Positions 46,601 through 57,800 of a DNA stretch of 64,000 bases are shown here, in pieces (the first letter of the stretch is position 1; each line of letters opens with the position of its first letter). The stretch is from Misgurnus anguillicaudatus (taxonomy: Eukaryota; Chordata; Actinopteri; Cypriniformes; Cobitidae): positions 1,674,001 to 1,738,000 of the forward strand of contig NC_073343.2 in the NCBI RefSeq assembly GCF_027580225.2, written 5' to 3'. The position numbers and the translations under genes are program-made. Below the pieces are notes generated by a model. That model made no database searches, was not told the origin of the DNA, and saw only the letters and a list, made by a program, of their open reading frames with translations.

Positions 46601-49600
46601 ATGTTTATGATATCTCTTTATGAACTGTGCGAGTTTGATAACTTATAGCATGCTTTCTATACCTGCATTGCAATGACCACTTGATGTATTTGGCTTTTAA
46701 ACAGTTGAGAAATATCGAAACTGCAAACCTAAAAAGGAGGAGGCCAATGATGCTCAGAAGCCTGCCGACCCGTTGATAAATTTGGACAGTGAGTGATCAT
46801 TCTCTTCCTGTCTTTACATCTCTATTGCATTATTTCAGTCTCATGTTGTTGTGAATTGGAGGAGGCTGATTAAAGAAACCAGTTCAAGCCCTAAAGTGTC
46901 TTTTCAAGTACGTCTGAACTAACCGAATACACACCCACCTCTCTCCACAACCCTCAATAAGTGGGCTGAACTGAGCCAGTGACCCACAGCTAGTGTCTTT
47001 ATGCTGATTATAATGGCCCAGTAAAAAAACACAAGAGCCGTTACTTAAATCACACTCATAGTTTGTCGCACATACAGCGTATGGCTATTATAGTCTTGGT
47101 TTGTAAGCAGGATCGTTGCATTTTTATATAAGAGTAAATACACTGTTACATTAACCTATGTTGTGATGATTGTTTTCAGCGATCATGTATTTGCTTGTCA
47201 TCATTAATTCAACTGATTGATTGGTTCAAAGAGCTAGACAATTAGATTTCAGGATGTCTTTGAGCAGTAAATGAATTGCAGGCTCTGTGTTTGAGTTTAT
47301 AGAGGGTTATCTGTACTCCTTCATGAGTAACTGTTTAAACATTTATCTCTTGCAATGTAAATATTGTGAATATTCTTTCTAGGTAACGATCCAGATTTTA
47401 AGGCTGGTGTCTTGGCCCTTGCAAATCTTCTTAAAATTCAACGACACGATGACTATTTAGTATTGCTTAAAGTAAGTACCATATATGCAGTAAATAGTTT
47501 GAAAGATTCTTTTGTATTTAGTCCAAATCATAAAATAAAATTAATGTATTTGTTTTTATTATAGGCCATTCGAATTCTGATACAGGAACGTCTGAACCCT
47601 GATGCAATCGCAAAGGCCAGTCAATCAAAAGAGGTAAATGTGTCACAAGCATTTTAATACAATGAAATAGATCTGTTTGACTGCATACATTTATGTTTAA
47701 ATTTGTTTTTCTGGTCTTTGTAGGGTTTACCTGTTGCTCTGGACATGCATATTTTAGGATTTGATACTGGAGGTAAGGGGCTTTTAATATGCAGTTTTGG
47801 GGGTAACGCATTACAAGTAATGTGCATGACGTAATAATATTAATTTTCTGAAGTAACGTGTAAAAGTAACATAAAAGTAACGTAAGCATTACTTTCCATG
47901 AAAAGTAACTAAGTAAAGCAATTAGTTACTTTTTTGGGGAGTAACTTAATATTGTAAGGCATTACTGTTAAAAGTAACTTTCCCCAACACTGTTCACAGA
48001 AGGTTTGATATAAGTGCACCATTATGATAACTGCATCGCATGTAAGGTGTTTGTTTTTTTGGGAACTTATGCTGCTTACACACCAAAAATGAAGCATCGC
48101 TATCCTCGCTCTGGATTACTCGCTGGATTTAACTTCGCATCATGCAAATTTTTAGCTTGAGTTGAATATTTTCAACTTGCGTAGAAGACGTGTTTGCGTC
48201 AATCGCGTCACCCAATTCGTGCAATTTACAGCGCCCCACACGAAATCACGTCTGCTCGTGTCTTTGCATTGACTTTGTATGTAATCTGTTTGCACAGAAA
48301 ATTTTATTCGCTTCTGGTTTGTACACAGCATTAGGTTACGTTTACACATCAGTGATGTAGTGTAAAAACTAGTGCTGGGCAAAGATTAATCGCGACCAAT
48401 CGCATACAAAACAAAAGTGGTCTTTTTTTGCACAATATATGTGCGTGTACTGTGTCCAATTATTGTGTATATTCAACCACACACACATTCATATATTCAT
48501 TTCAGAATTGTTTTGCTTATATATAATTTTTTTAAATGTATTTTTAATATATTTATTTAAATAAATATATATAAACATGTAAATGTTTCTACAATACAAA
48601 AATGAATGTGTGTGTATTTATTTATACATAATAATTACACACAGCATATACTCATATATTATGCCAAAAATAACTTTTATTTTGTATGCGATTAATCGCG
48701 ATTAATCTTTGCCTAGCACTAGTAAAAACAAAAAGCTTTTCCTTTTTACACACATGACAACATTGTCAAAAGGATCCGCGAAAATGATTAAAAAAGCTGT
48801 GTTATGTGTGCCAGGCCATTAGATGGTGATGTTACCTTGTTAAGAAACACTACATGTCTGCGCACATACACATTCGTCTACAGAGAGAAAATGCAAACAA
48901 TCAGCAACAAGGTAGGTTTATTACAACAAGTGCCCCTTGACTATAAAGCATCAAACATTTGTAAACTTCGTTGGAGAAGCGTAAGTAAACTCAGTATGTT
49001 GAGTAGCACAAACACAGTCCCAAAGGCCACCATTGTTGTTATTTTTGTCAAGTACTCGCACATGCCTGTAGACTACACATCCAATGCGCATGACGTCAGA
49101 ATATTTACAGATTTGCGTTTTTGTCAAGAACTTGCACTTTGAAACTTGTTTTCAAAATTTTGCATTTTTAGGACCCTAAAGCTAGAAGTGTAGTTCAGTT
49201 TTTACGCATACATGAGGGTCCGCTTACAATGTGTGTGATGCAAATTTCATCATCAGAATAGTACGTGCACCGGCAGATTTTTGTTTTGCTTTGCACGCGT
49301 AGGTCGCGCATGCACGTAAAGGAAATAGCCCAGGAGATGCATTTGCATTTTGTCACAATGCGCATGCGTCAAACGTCTGTACATGTATGAGTCAAATAAA
49401 CTATGCATTGCAAAACTGTGTCCGTACATTCACGTACACGTAAAAAAAACTATACTCCGGGCTTAAAGCACCTTTGTTGTGTAAACGAGCTGCCAAACCA
49501 AATAAAGTTTCCCATTTCTGGTTTAAAACGTGTAAGCGGCCCCCTAAGTGCAAAAATGTGATTGTTTCAGATGCGACTCTGAATGAAGCAGCCAGGATCC

Positions 49601-49725
49601 TTCGCTTACTTCACATCGAGGAGCTCAGAGAGCTACAAACCAAGATCAACGAAGCCATTGTAGCGGTTCAGGCTATTATTGCTGACCCCAAGACAGACCA
49701 CCGTCTAGGAAAGGTGGGCAGATAA
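43647..49725 (+). CDS. rtraf: RNA transcription, translation and transport factor (C14orf166/hCLE)
   Basis: Eight coding exons: 43647-43707, 44372-44496, 44626-44725, 46705-46788, 47383-47471, 47565-47633, 47724-47772, 49571-49725, all with GT-AG borders and consistent phases, total 732 bases (243 residues, one fewer than the human protein). It begins MFRRKLAALEYHNPTGFDC and ends TDHRLGKVGR. The N-terminal half is a calponin-homology-like fold (WLEDQKIRHYKIEDRG, PEIVDWLLGLAVRFEYGDN). The C-terminal half is helical (ANLLKIQRHDDYLVLLKAIR, then IEELRELQTKINEAIVAVQ, a coiled-coil pattern). The family protein is part of the tRNA ligase complex with RTCB, DDX1 and FAM98, shuttles RNA between nucleus and cytoplasm, and binds RNA polymerase II and capped RNA. 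Divergent from the ZMYM gene. Very confident identity. Confidence 0.96.
43708..44371. other. rtraf intron 1
   Basis: AT-rich, no repeat family or conserved block recognised. Confidence 0.4.
44795..44866 (+). repeat. Fish SINE 3'-tail fragment
   Basis: TGTATAGCTTGAATGCCCTG, then GCTGCTTTGGATAAACGAGT, matches the conserved tail also seen at 7798-7866. Related traces occur at about 26880-26935 (reverse), 36645-36690 and 56780-56860. Confidence 0.55.
44926..45975. mobile_element. Foldback element flanked by ~50-bp direct repeats
   Basis: CCCATTCACACAG at the left and CTCTGTGTGAAAAGGGCTTT at the right are inverted. The flanks contain a direct repeat: TAATGACCAATGAGTAGGATC (from about 44868) and TAATAACCAAGGAGTAGGATC (from about 45980), each continuing CTTTAT...GGATCAATAAA-like. 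In rtraf intron 3. Confidence 0.6.
46180..46575. mobile_element. Short foldback repeat
   Basis: AAAGGGGACATATCATGAAA at the left and an inverse-like TGAAATGTCTCCTTTAAAA at the right. A common fish repeat by memory. In rtraf intron 3. Confidence 0.5.
47795..47993. mobile_element. Short foldback repeat (AAGTAAC family)
   Basis: GTTTTGGGGGTAACGCATTA at the left and a complementary GTAACTTTCCCCAACAC end at the right. Several AAGTAAC words inside. In rtraf intron 7. Confidence 0.6.
48370..48721. mobile_element. hAT-like MITE with 8-bp target duplication
   Basis: Ends TAGTGCTGGGCAAAGATTAA and TTAATCTTTGCCTAGCACTA. Perfect duplication GTAAAAAC at 48362-48369 and 48722-48729. In rtraf intron 7. Confidence 0.88.
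48730..49470. mobile_element. Repeat copy related to 34256-34995
   Basis: Shares ordered blocks with the ZMYM-intron copy (CCAGGCCATTAGATGGTGAT, CTGCGCACATACACATTC, GTCAAATAAACTATGC). Ends about 100 bases before rtraf exon 8, so that exon's upstream intron border is very close to transposon sequence. Confidence 0.5.
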
Positions 49726-49990
49726 AAACATCTGCCTGGACTTTGTTGGAAAGACTCCACATGAGATGCTTTGTGAAATATGCTTGTTTTCATTAACCGC
49801 GCCACAGATATTTCCTGGGAAGCCAGTGGAAAAAACAAAGGACAGTTTTTTTCTTTATTATATTTTTGTTCTGCCCTGTAATTTAAAGATGCAAAGATTT
49901 GTTGGGAAAGTAATTTGTACTCTGAATGTGGAGGCACTTATGAATTGTAAGATGGATTACACTAAAATGGTTTACATGCTTTTGATGCAT

Positions 49991-49996
49991 AATAAA
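49991..49996 (+). terminator. rtraf: Polyadenylation signal of rtraf
   Basis: AATAAA 266 bases after the stop codon, inside AT-rich sequence, and the first canonical signal after the coding region. Confidence 0.7.
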
Positions 49997-50150
49997 ACTT
50001 AATGGCCATATACTGTAACTTTGTTTTACCAATGTTTAGCAAGAAATCCTAACCTTATACTGGTTTATTTCTCATACTGGGCATATTTAGGAAAATAATC
50101 TTTGCAGGGCCAAAAAATCTAAAACATTCTGTGAACAGACATTAGTCTCT

Positions 50151-50912
50151 TTCACACATACAGTCTTTACTGGTAATTTACTGGTAAATTGCAGTTAACA
50201 GATCATGTGTGAACAGAACCTTTCCGGTAAATCAGTGCTCCCAATTTACCAGTAAGACAGGTTGTAAGATTAATTTACCGGTAAGCGCTATGTGTGAACG
50301 TAAATTATAGGATTACCGGCATTTAGAACGGACGACGTCCGACCGTGCTGACAGCTTCGGGCCAATCATAGCGTTTTAATACAGATGACGCGTTTACCCC
50401 CGCACTGTTTACGGACGTTTCCACACACATGCTGCTTGAAAGTTGAGCACACCTGAAGTTTACGTCCACATTTCTTCACCAAAGTTGTTTAAAACAGCTT
50501 ACCGCCGAATTGCCGACGTCCTTAGCACGCCCTCTGTGAAGCCTAACGTGCAAACAGTAGTGTTGTTAAAAACCCATTTTCGGTTTGACGTCGTCTCATT
50601 CAATGTTGTTTGGTCATGAGCAACTTCGCGACTGTTTACCACAGACGTGAAAACAGCAAAATACGGACCGTGGATATGAACGACGTGGATTGTTTACAAA
50701 TACAACACTGAGCTCGCCGCGTGCTACAGGTACTTCCGCTTTCTCAACGAATTTACCGGTTTTTTTGATACTGATGTGTGAATGATGTCTTACTGGTAAA
50801 ATAACGGAACACCACTGCGTGTGTGAACAGCACATTTTTGTATTTACCGGTAAATTCATTCTGGTAAATTCATGGTAATTTACCAGAATTACTGTGTGAA
50901 AGAGGCTAAGTC
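50151..50912. mobile_element. Foldback element, ~0.76 kb
   Basis: TAGTCTCTTTCACACATACAG at the left and ACTGTGTGAAAGAGGCTA at the right, with TTTACTGGTAAAT- and CGGTAAAT-type words repeated in both orientations. Downstream of rtraf. Confidence 0.75.
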
Positions 50913-50930
50913 ATATTTACTGTTATATGT

Positions 50931-51655
50931 GACTGGACCACAAAACCAGTCATAAGTAGCATGGGTATATTTGTAGCAATAGCCCAAAATACATTATGAG
51001 GGTCAAAAATAATAATTTGTATTTATTATTTTTTTAATTATTAATTAATAATGATTGTGTTTGTAGTGCTCACTTCATTTGAGGTAAGTCATCATTTTTC
51101 AGCCCTGTTGGATTCAATTGTAGAGCCTGGATGGTGTGAACAGTTTGACCCCGTGCTGCGCACGCACCCGATGGTCATTCGGTGTTTGCAAACGTTGAAG
51201 GGGTCTATTGGACACTAGTTGTGTGATTGCAGTACCAGTTTAGCCACAAGTTTTGTGATTGCAATACCAGTTTTGGCCACAAACCTACATACTGATCCTT
51301 TAATATATGCATGTATCGTTTTCTTAAAATGATACATGCATGTGTGTATTTATGTATGCACAATTATTATACACAGTACACACACATATATGGTGTAAAC
51401 AAAAACTTTTATTTTGCAAACGATTAGTTGCAATTAATTGTTATGCAGTCCTAGTTGCTAATGACTTAATATGGACAACTTTAAAGGTGATTTTCCTTAG
51501 ATTCCACTCCAGATCTCAACCAAGTATTGTTCTATCCTAACAAATCATCAATGGAAAGCTTTTTTTTTCAGCTTTTAGATTATGTATAAATCTCAATTTC
51601 AAAAATGTGACCCTAATGACCCTTATGGTTTTGTGTTCCAGATCACATATAACAT
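50931..51655. mobile_element. Dispersed CCAGTCATAAG repeat, interrupted
   Basis: ATGTGACTGGACCACAAAAC at the left and GTTCCAGATCACATATAAC at the right are inverted ends. The interior is broken by foreign sequence (about 51100-51450), including a piece related to 10678-10930. Confidence 0.6.
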
Positions 51656-51890
51656 CTTACAAAATATAAAACAGGATTACAAAAGGAAAGCTGGATTACA
51701 GACCAGTGTGATTTTATTAATGCGAGTATACGTAACCGTTTTTATTTCTTAAAAATTGCATTTTAGTTTATTTATAAACAGAAATAACACAACTAAACGC
51801 TTATGTTTTTGGTTTTATTTATTTTTTTAACAAAAAGTCACATACAAAAGTACAGTAGAAAGAAATGAGGTATAAAACAAATTTACAAAA

Positions 51891-52500
51891 CTATTTTGAA
51901 AAAAAAATATTCATGTTCACGTTTGTAAATTTGCACATTTGATGAAACTTGGGATTCTCTTCTTTCATCTCCGCTGAGATTCCCACAGCCCGCAAGCACT
52001 TCATGACTTGCCTAAAATAGCACCATGTAATATTGGCTCTGTCATTAGCATCTCCCTATAACAAAAAAGACATTTATAGATGTTTTTTAAAGCCACGTTT
52101 CATCTTTTCTGCTAGGCGAAATTGCCTTTTTACAAGCAATTGAGTAGACTCTATAAAGGTACAAAAGCTGTCCCTGGTGCAAGTACACCTTTGTACCTAA
52201 AGGGTGCATATTAGTACCTCAAAGGTACCTTAACGGTACATATTAGGAACTTTGAAAGGACGGCTTTTGTACCTTTATTTTTGAGACTCACTTACAACAA
52301 CTTAGACTGTTTTAAACTCTATAAAGATCTGAAATGCTTTGAAGTGTTACTGCGACACTGATGTTTCGTCACCTCTTTCAAAACTACAGTGATTTGAAAG
52401 CAGGTGCCTTCTACTTTTCTCTTAAGTGCCAGGAGCAGACAAGTCATGTCTGAGATATTTTGTTCTCTGTCATTTGCTTAAAAACAAAAAGGTTACCCAT
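51891..52500 (-). CDS. Candidate small three-exon gene, 90 aa, unrecognised
   Basis: On the minus strand: ATGG at 52497-52500 followed by a donor GTAACC, then 52373-52476, then 51891-52055 ending in TAG. All phases agree. The peptide starts MANDREQNISDMTCLLLALK and includes VEGTCFQITVVLKEGD, ANITWCYFRQVMKCLRAVGI and SAEMKEENPKFHQMCKF. Composition is that of a real globular protein. Upstream of the ATG the frame stays open through exon sequence to about 52609 with an acceptor there, so this could instead be the 3' end of a longer protein. AATAAA signals on the minus strand follow at about 51735-51775. It lies between convergent rtraf and nid2. I do not recognise the family. Confidence 0.45.
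52143..52302. mobile_element. GGTACC-rich foldback element (copy 1)
   Basis: Left AAAGGTACAAAAGCTGTCC, right GGACGGCTTTTGTACCTTT, with tandem GGTACMTATTAG-type words between them. It sits in the intron between exons 2 and 3 of the candidate small gene. Same family as 55637-55828 and the borders of the 57-62 kb array. Confidence 0.7.
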
Positions 52501-52729
52501 ATTTTGCCTGCATGATGAACTTGTCACAACATTTGACACTTTTAGACATGTCTGCACGGGTACTGTCACAGGTACGGGTACGCTGGACTCTGATAAAATC
52601 CTGTCTTGGCTTGCAGTATTCTTACATTAGAAGTTTAGTCTATTTTAAGTCTAGTTGAAACTTTTTATAGAGTACCTCTGTGTTGAATACAAATGTGACC
52701 CAGTCTAAGAACACAGCTTAAAGGAAAAC

Positions 52730-53110
52730 ACCACCGTTTTTCAATATTTTACTATGTTCTTACATCAACTTAGACAAATTAATACCTACCTATCTTTTTT
52801 CAATGTGTTCCCTTTTAATTTTTGTACAGGGCTTATTGAATGAGTTAGCATTTAGCCTAGCCCCATTCATTCCTTAGGATCCAAACAGGGATGAATTTAG
52901 AAGCCACCAAACACTTCCATGTTTTCCCTATTTAAAGACTGTTACATGAGTAGTTAACATGAGTAGGTATTGTGATAAAACAATAAAATAAAACTTTTGT
53001 TTGGAGCCATAGGAATGAATTTTGCTAGGCCAAATGCTTACACATTCAAGAAGTGCTGTACAAAGATTAAAAGTGCACGCATTGAAAAAAGATAGGTTTT
53101 CTACCTAAAA
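52730..53110. mobile_element. Foldback element
   Basis: TTGTACAGGGCTTATTGAATG and ATTCAAGAAGTGCTGTACAA, and ACCTATCTTTTTTCAATG and CATTGAAAAAAGATAGGT, are inverted pairs. Known by memory as a common cyprinid repeat. Right border uncertain. Confidence 0.6.
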
Positions 53111-53214
53111 TCATCCTACATAATGTAAAATTATAACCTTGATATCTTTAATATTGACTGAGGTCATGTTGAAGATTGAAATCAATAAGTGAAATCAAAC
53201 TTTGACGCTTCTAC

Positions 53215-54825
53215 ACTGCAAAAAATGATTTTCAAGAAAACAATTCTTAGTATTTTTGTCTTGCTTTCAGTAAAAATATCTAAAAAATTCTTAAATTAAG
53301 ATGCTTTTTCTTGATGAGAAAAACGACCAATATCAAATTTAAGTGATTTTGTGAATAAAACAAGCAAAAAAATCTGCCAATGGGGTAAGCAAAAAAATCT
53401 TGAACATTTTTCTTAAACACTAAATTCAAGAAAAATGTGCTTACCCCATTGACAGATTTTTTTTTGTTTGTTTTATGCACAAAATCACTTAAATTTGATA
53501 TTTTTGATCTAAAAACTAGACTTATTTTCTTGGGTTGTTTTGCTCATCAAGAAAAAGCATCTTAATTTAAGATTTTTTCGATATTTTTACTAAAAACAAG
53601 ACAAAATACTAAGAATTTTTTTTCTTGAAAATCATTTTTTTGCAGTGTTATCTCATAATTATATCATGCACTGCAAAAATGACTTTCTTACCTAGTATTT
53701 TTGTCTTGTTTTCAGTAAAAATATAAAAAGGTTCATGAATTAAGATGTATTTTCTTGATGAGCAAAATAACCTAGGAAAATAAGTCTAGTTTTTAGACAA
53801 AAAATATACAATTTAAGCAAATGCGTGCTTAAATAAGCAAAAAAATCTGCCAATGGAATAAGGAAAATTGTGTTTATAAAAAAAGTAAACTTATTTTAAG
53901 AAAAAAATTCTTATTCAATTGGCAGATTTCTTCTCCTGTTTTAAGCACTAATTCGCCCACACTTCATATTTTTTGTCTAAAAACTATACCCACCTTCCTA
54001 GGTCACCTTGCTCATCAAAGAAAATACATCTTAATTTAAGAATTTTTAGATATGTTTACTGAAAACAAGACAAAAACACTAAGTAAGAAAGTCATTTTTG
54101 CAGTGCATGATATAATTATGAGATAACACTGCAAAAAATGATTTTCAAGAAAAAAAATTCTTAGTATTTTGTCTTGTTTTCAGTGAAAATATCGAAAAAA
54201 TCTTAAATTAAGATGCTTTTTCTTGATGAGCAAAACAACCCAAGAAAATAAGTCTAGTTTTTAGATCAAAAATATCAAATTTAAGTGATTTTGTGCATAA
54301 AACAAACAAAAAAAAATCTGTCAATGGGGTAAGCACATTTTTCTTGAATTTTTCTTGAATTTAGTGTTTAAGAAAAATGTTCAAGATTTTTAGATATTTT
54401 GTATTATCTAGTATTTTTGTCTTGTTTCTGTAAAAACCTCTAAAAAATTTTAAATGAAGATGCTTTTTCTTGATGAGCAAAACGATCCAAGAAAATAAGT
54501 CTAGTTTTTAGACCAAAAATATCAAATTTAAGTGTTTTGTGCATAAAACAAGCAAAAAAATCTGCCAATGGGGTAAGCAAAAAAATCTTGAACATATTTC
54601 TTAAACACTAAATTCAAGAAAAATTTGCTTACCCCATTGGCAGATTTTTTGGCTTGTCCCATGCACAAAATCACTTAAACTTGATATTTTTGGTCTAAAA
54701 ACTAGACTCGTTTTACTCAAGAAAAAGCATCTTAATTTAAGAAGTTTTAGATATTTTTACTGAAAACAAGACAAAAATACTAAGAAATCTTTTTCTTGAA
54801 AATAATTTTTTGCAGTGTAGTCTGA
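53215..54825. repeat. 1.6 kb composite palindrome of CACTGCAAAAA elements
   Basis: Three foldback units: 53215-53646, 53671-54106 and 54128-54825. The two spacers are mirror images: TTATCTCATAATTATATCAT on the left and ATGATATAATTATGAGATAA on the right. The whole block is therefore a large palindrome around about 53890 made of smaller palindromes, with an extra incomplete unit in the right arm. Same family as 37069-37853 and 37921-38288. It begins about 50 bases from the nidogen stop codon. Confidence 0.8.
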
Positions 54826-54872
54826 ATTTCACAACCAGGGTCACAAACAACAATACTTAAAAACCATATACC

Positions 54873-57800
54873 TTATAAACAGTGCGGAGGAGCAACTGTA
54901 ATTCCATACAGATGAGATCTCTGATCAGGTAGGAACTCATCTGTAAACTGACTGTCACGTCCAAGACTAATAACTCCATCCCTAAAACATAAGAGAAAAA
55001 AAGAATGAAATAACCACATCACAGTGTAATGATCGCTAGGTTTAAAAAACAAAAAGCATAAAACTGATACCTCCTCCAGTCTGTGTAATAGTAGTGATTG
55101 GCAAAGGACACCATGCTGAATGGGTAGTTTAGATTACTGTGTATCACACGTCTGCCAGTCCCATTCGGTGATATACATTCTAGCCGCTTGGTTCCTGTAC
55201 ATCACAAAAAGGAAATATCCAAAATTACACACATGGTGAAAAGGCCAAAAATTAAACGTTACTGTATGCGGGTCTAACTTTATTGTGTGGGTCTGTAAGG
55301 TCGTACCTGCATCGGCCCAGCAGACCTGTCGTGTGGTGGTGTCATAAATCAAAGCGTTGGGCAATCCGATGCCATCCCGCACCAGAACTCGTCGGTTGTG
55401 CCCATCCACAGTGGAACTTTCGATTTTAGGAGATTCTCTATTCCAGTCGGTCCAGTAGAGGGTTCTGTAAGAAGATCAGGTTTTGGTGGTGAGAACGATT
55501 GAATGCCAACGATTGACCTTCATGGTTTACAACTAAATCTATAAACTAACAAACTACTCTGCTCTGTTTAGCATTGATTTAAACAAAAGCCTGGGAGAGA
55601 AATGATGTCCTGATAACAGTGAATTACGTCTTCACTCTCAGAAAAAAAGGTACAAAAGTTGACACTAGGGCGGTACCTGTTCAAAAAGGTGCATATTGAT
55701 ACCTCAAAGGTACACATTGGTACCTTAAAGGGAAAATATTGGTACATCAATGGTACATATCCATACCAAAATGGTAAAATTCATCCCAGTACTAACTTTT
55801 GTACCATTATTCCTGAAAGAGTTATCGGTTATCCTGAATCTGTATTAAAAGGACAGCTAATACCATTCCATCCCTAGAGATTTTTAAGCATGAAATCACA
55901 ATTTCACACTACAGTATTTGAGACATATGATACATACAAGTTTTTTCCAAAGCAAAAACATCTTACGTGTTGGCTCTAAATGCAGTCTCGCATGACTGCT
56001 TGTACGATTTGTTAGTTTTCTTTCAATATAACAAACTTCCATCTAGATGGCTGGTTAATCTAAACCATCACCTCACGCACTCGTACATTTATGCGCAAAC
56101 ACGAAAAACAAATTAGCCCGAGGAGTAAATTTCCGCACCAACAAACATAAAACATGCATGTGCAGTTATTCTCATGGCCCATGAGGTTTGTATTATATCT
56201 CTGTCCTCCACCCGAGCTGGGGCGTTCAGCTCCAGATGTCGTGTTTTTGGACTTGCTGGCCCACACGTTGCCTGGCCTCCCCTGAGACCAGAGAGCCAAG
56301 CCAGACACCGAAGCAACACGAACATCTGGGCCCATTTGTAGCATTGCTTTCTAATTTTCTCGTCATGCTCGCTCGCTCGCTCTCAATCTCTCAATTTGTA
56401 CCTTGTCTTGTTCTCTCGTTCGTCCTTTGACCTGCGCTAACTTTCTCACTCCACACTATGCACAACAGATTCTTGGTACGAGGGTAGAAGAGTACTTGTA
56501 GGGACAAATGGGAAGGAAATGAGGAAGAGGAAATGAGGGTTAATTAAATGGAGATGGCCAGACGTTGATACTTGTAGAAATAGTTTGTTAGTTATTTGGA
56601 TTGGTTTAATGATGGATGTACAGTATGTGCATTTTGGGGCTTTGACGGGTCCTATATATGAACAGAAAGTGAAAGACAATTTATAAAGAAAAACTCTGAA
56701 ATAAGGAAGTCATTAACCTCATCATTACTGGGTGAAGTATCCCTTTAATACTTAATAAACTGTTTAAAAGTGTTAATGTAGCAACTGTAGCTCATGGGTT
56801 CAATTTTAACTGTTAAAAAAGTTGCTTTAGAAAAAACGTCTGCCAAATGCATCAATATAAAGCCATACACAAGCTTTGGTCAATTTAGTAACATCAAGTC
56901 CTCAGAATTAAATAAAGGCTTTAATGGTTTGGCTTTGGCACCAATGTGTGTAGCAAATGACTTACATTGACTTGATATGCTCCCAGATAAAATGGTACAA
57001 AAGCAATTACTGGGATGGTACCCTTTAAAAAGCTCCAAATATGCACCCTTTAGGTACATATATGTATAGATTTGGAACCAAAACTACCTTACTAGGTACT
57101 AATATGCACCCTTTAGTTACAGATATTTGTAGATTTGGCACCATTATGTACCTCTGAGGTCCAAATATGCACCCTTTAGTTACAGATATGTGTAGATTTG
57201 GTACCAAAAGTACCTATGAGGTACTAATATGCACCCTTTAGGTACAGATGTGTATAGATTTGGTATCAATATGTACCTTTGAGGTACTAATATGCACCCT
57301 TTAGTTACAAATATGTGTATATTTAGTACCAATATGTACCTCTGAGGTCCAAATAGGTATCCGTTAGGTACAGATATGTGTAGATTTGGTACCAATATGT
57401 ACAGCTGAGGTACTAATATGCACCCTTTAGTTACAGATATGTGTAGATTTGGTACCATTATGTACCGCTGAGGTCTAAATTTGCACCCTTTAGGTACAGA
57501 TGTGTATAGCTTTTGGTACCAATATGTACCTCTGAGGTACTAATAGGTACAGATGTGTGTAAATTTGGTACCAATGTGTACCTTTAAAGGGAATAATATG
57601 AACCCTTTAGGTACAGATTTGTATAGATTTGGTACCAAATGTACCTCTGAGGTCCAAATATGCACACTTTAGTTACAGATGTGTATATATTTGGTACCAA
57701 TATGTATCTCTGAGGTACTAATATGCACCCTTTAGGTACAGATGTGTGTAAATTTGGTACCAATATGTACCTTTAAAGGGAATAATATGAGCCCTTTAGG

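Noticed and set aside
56060..56430. GC-richer intronic open frames in nid2
   Set aside because: No family resemblance, no matching phase with nid2 exons on either side, and no paired splice signals.
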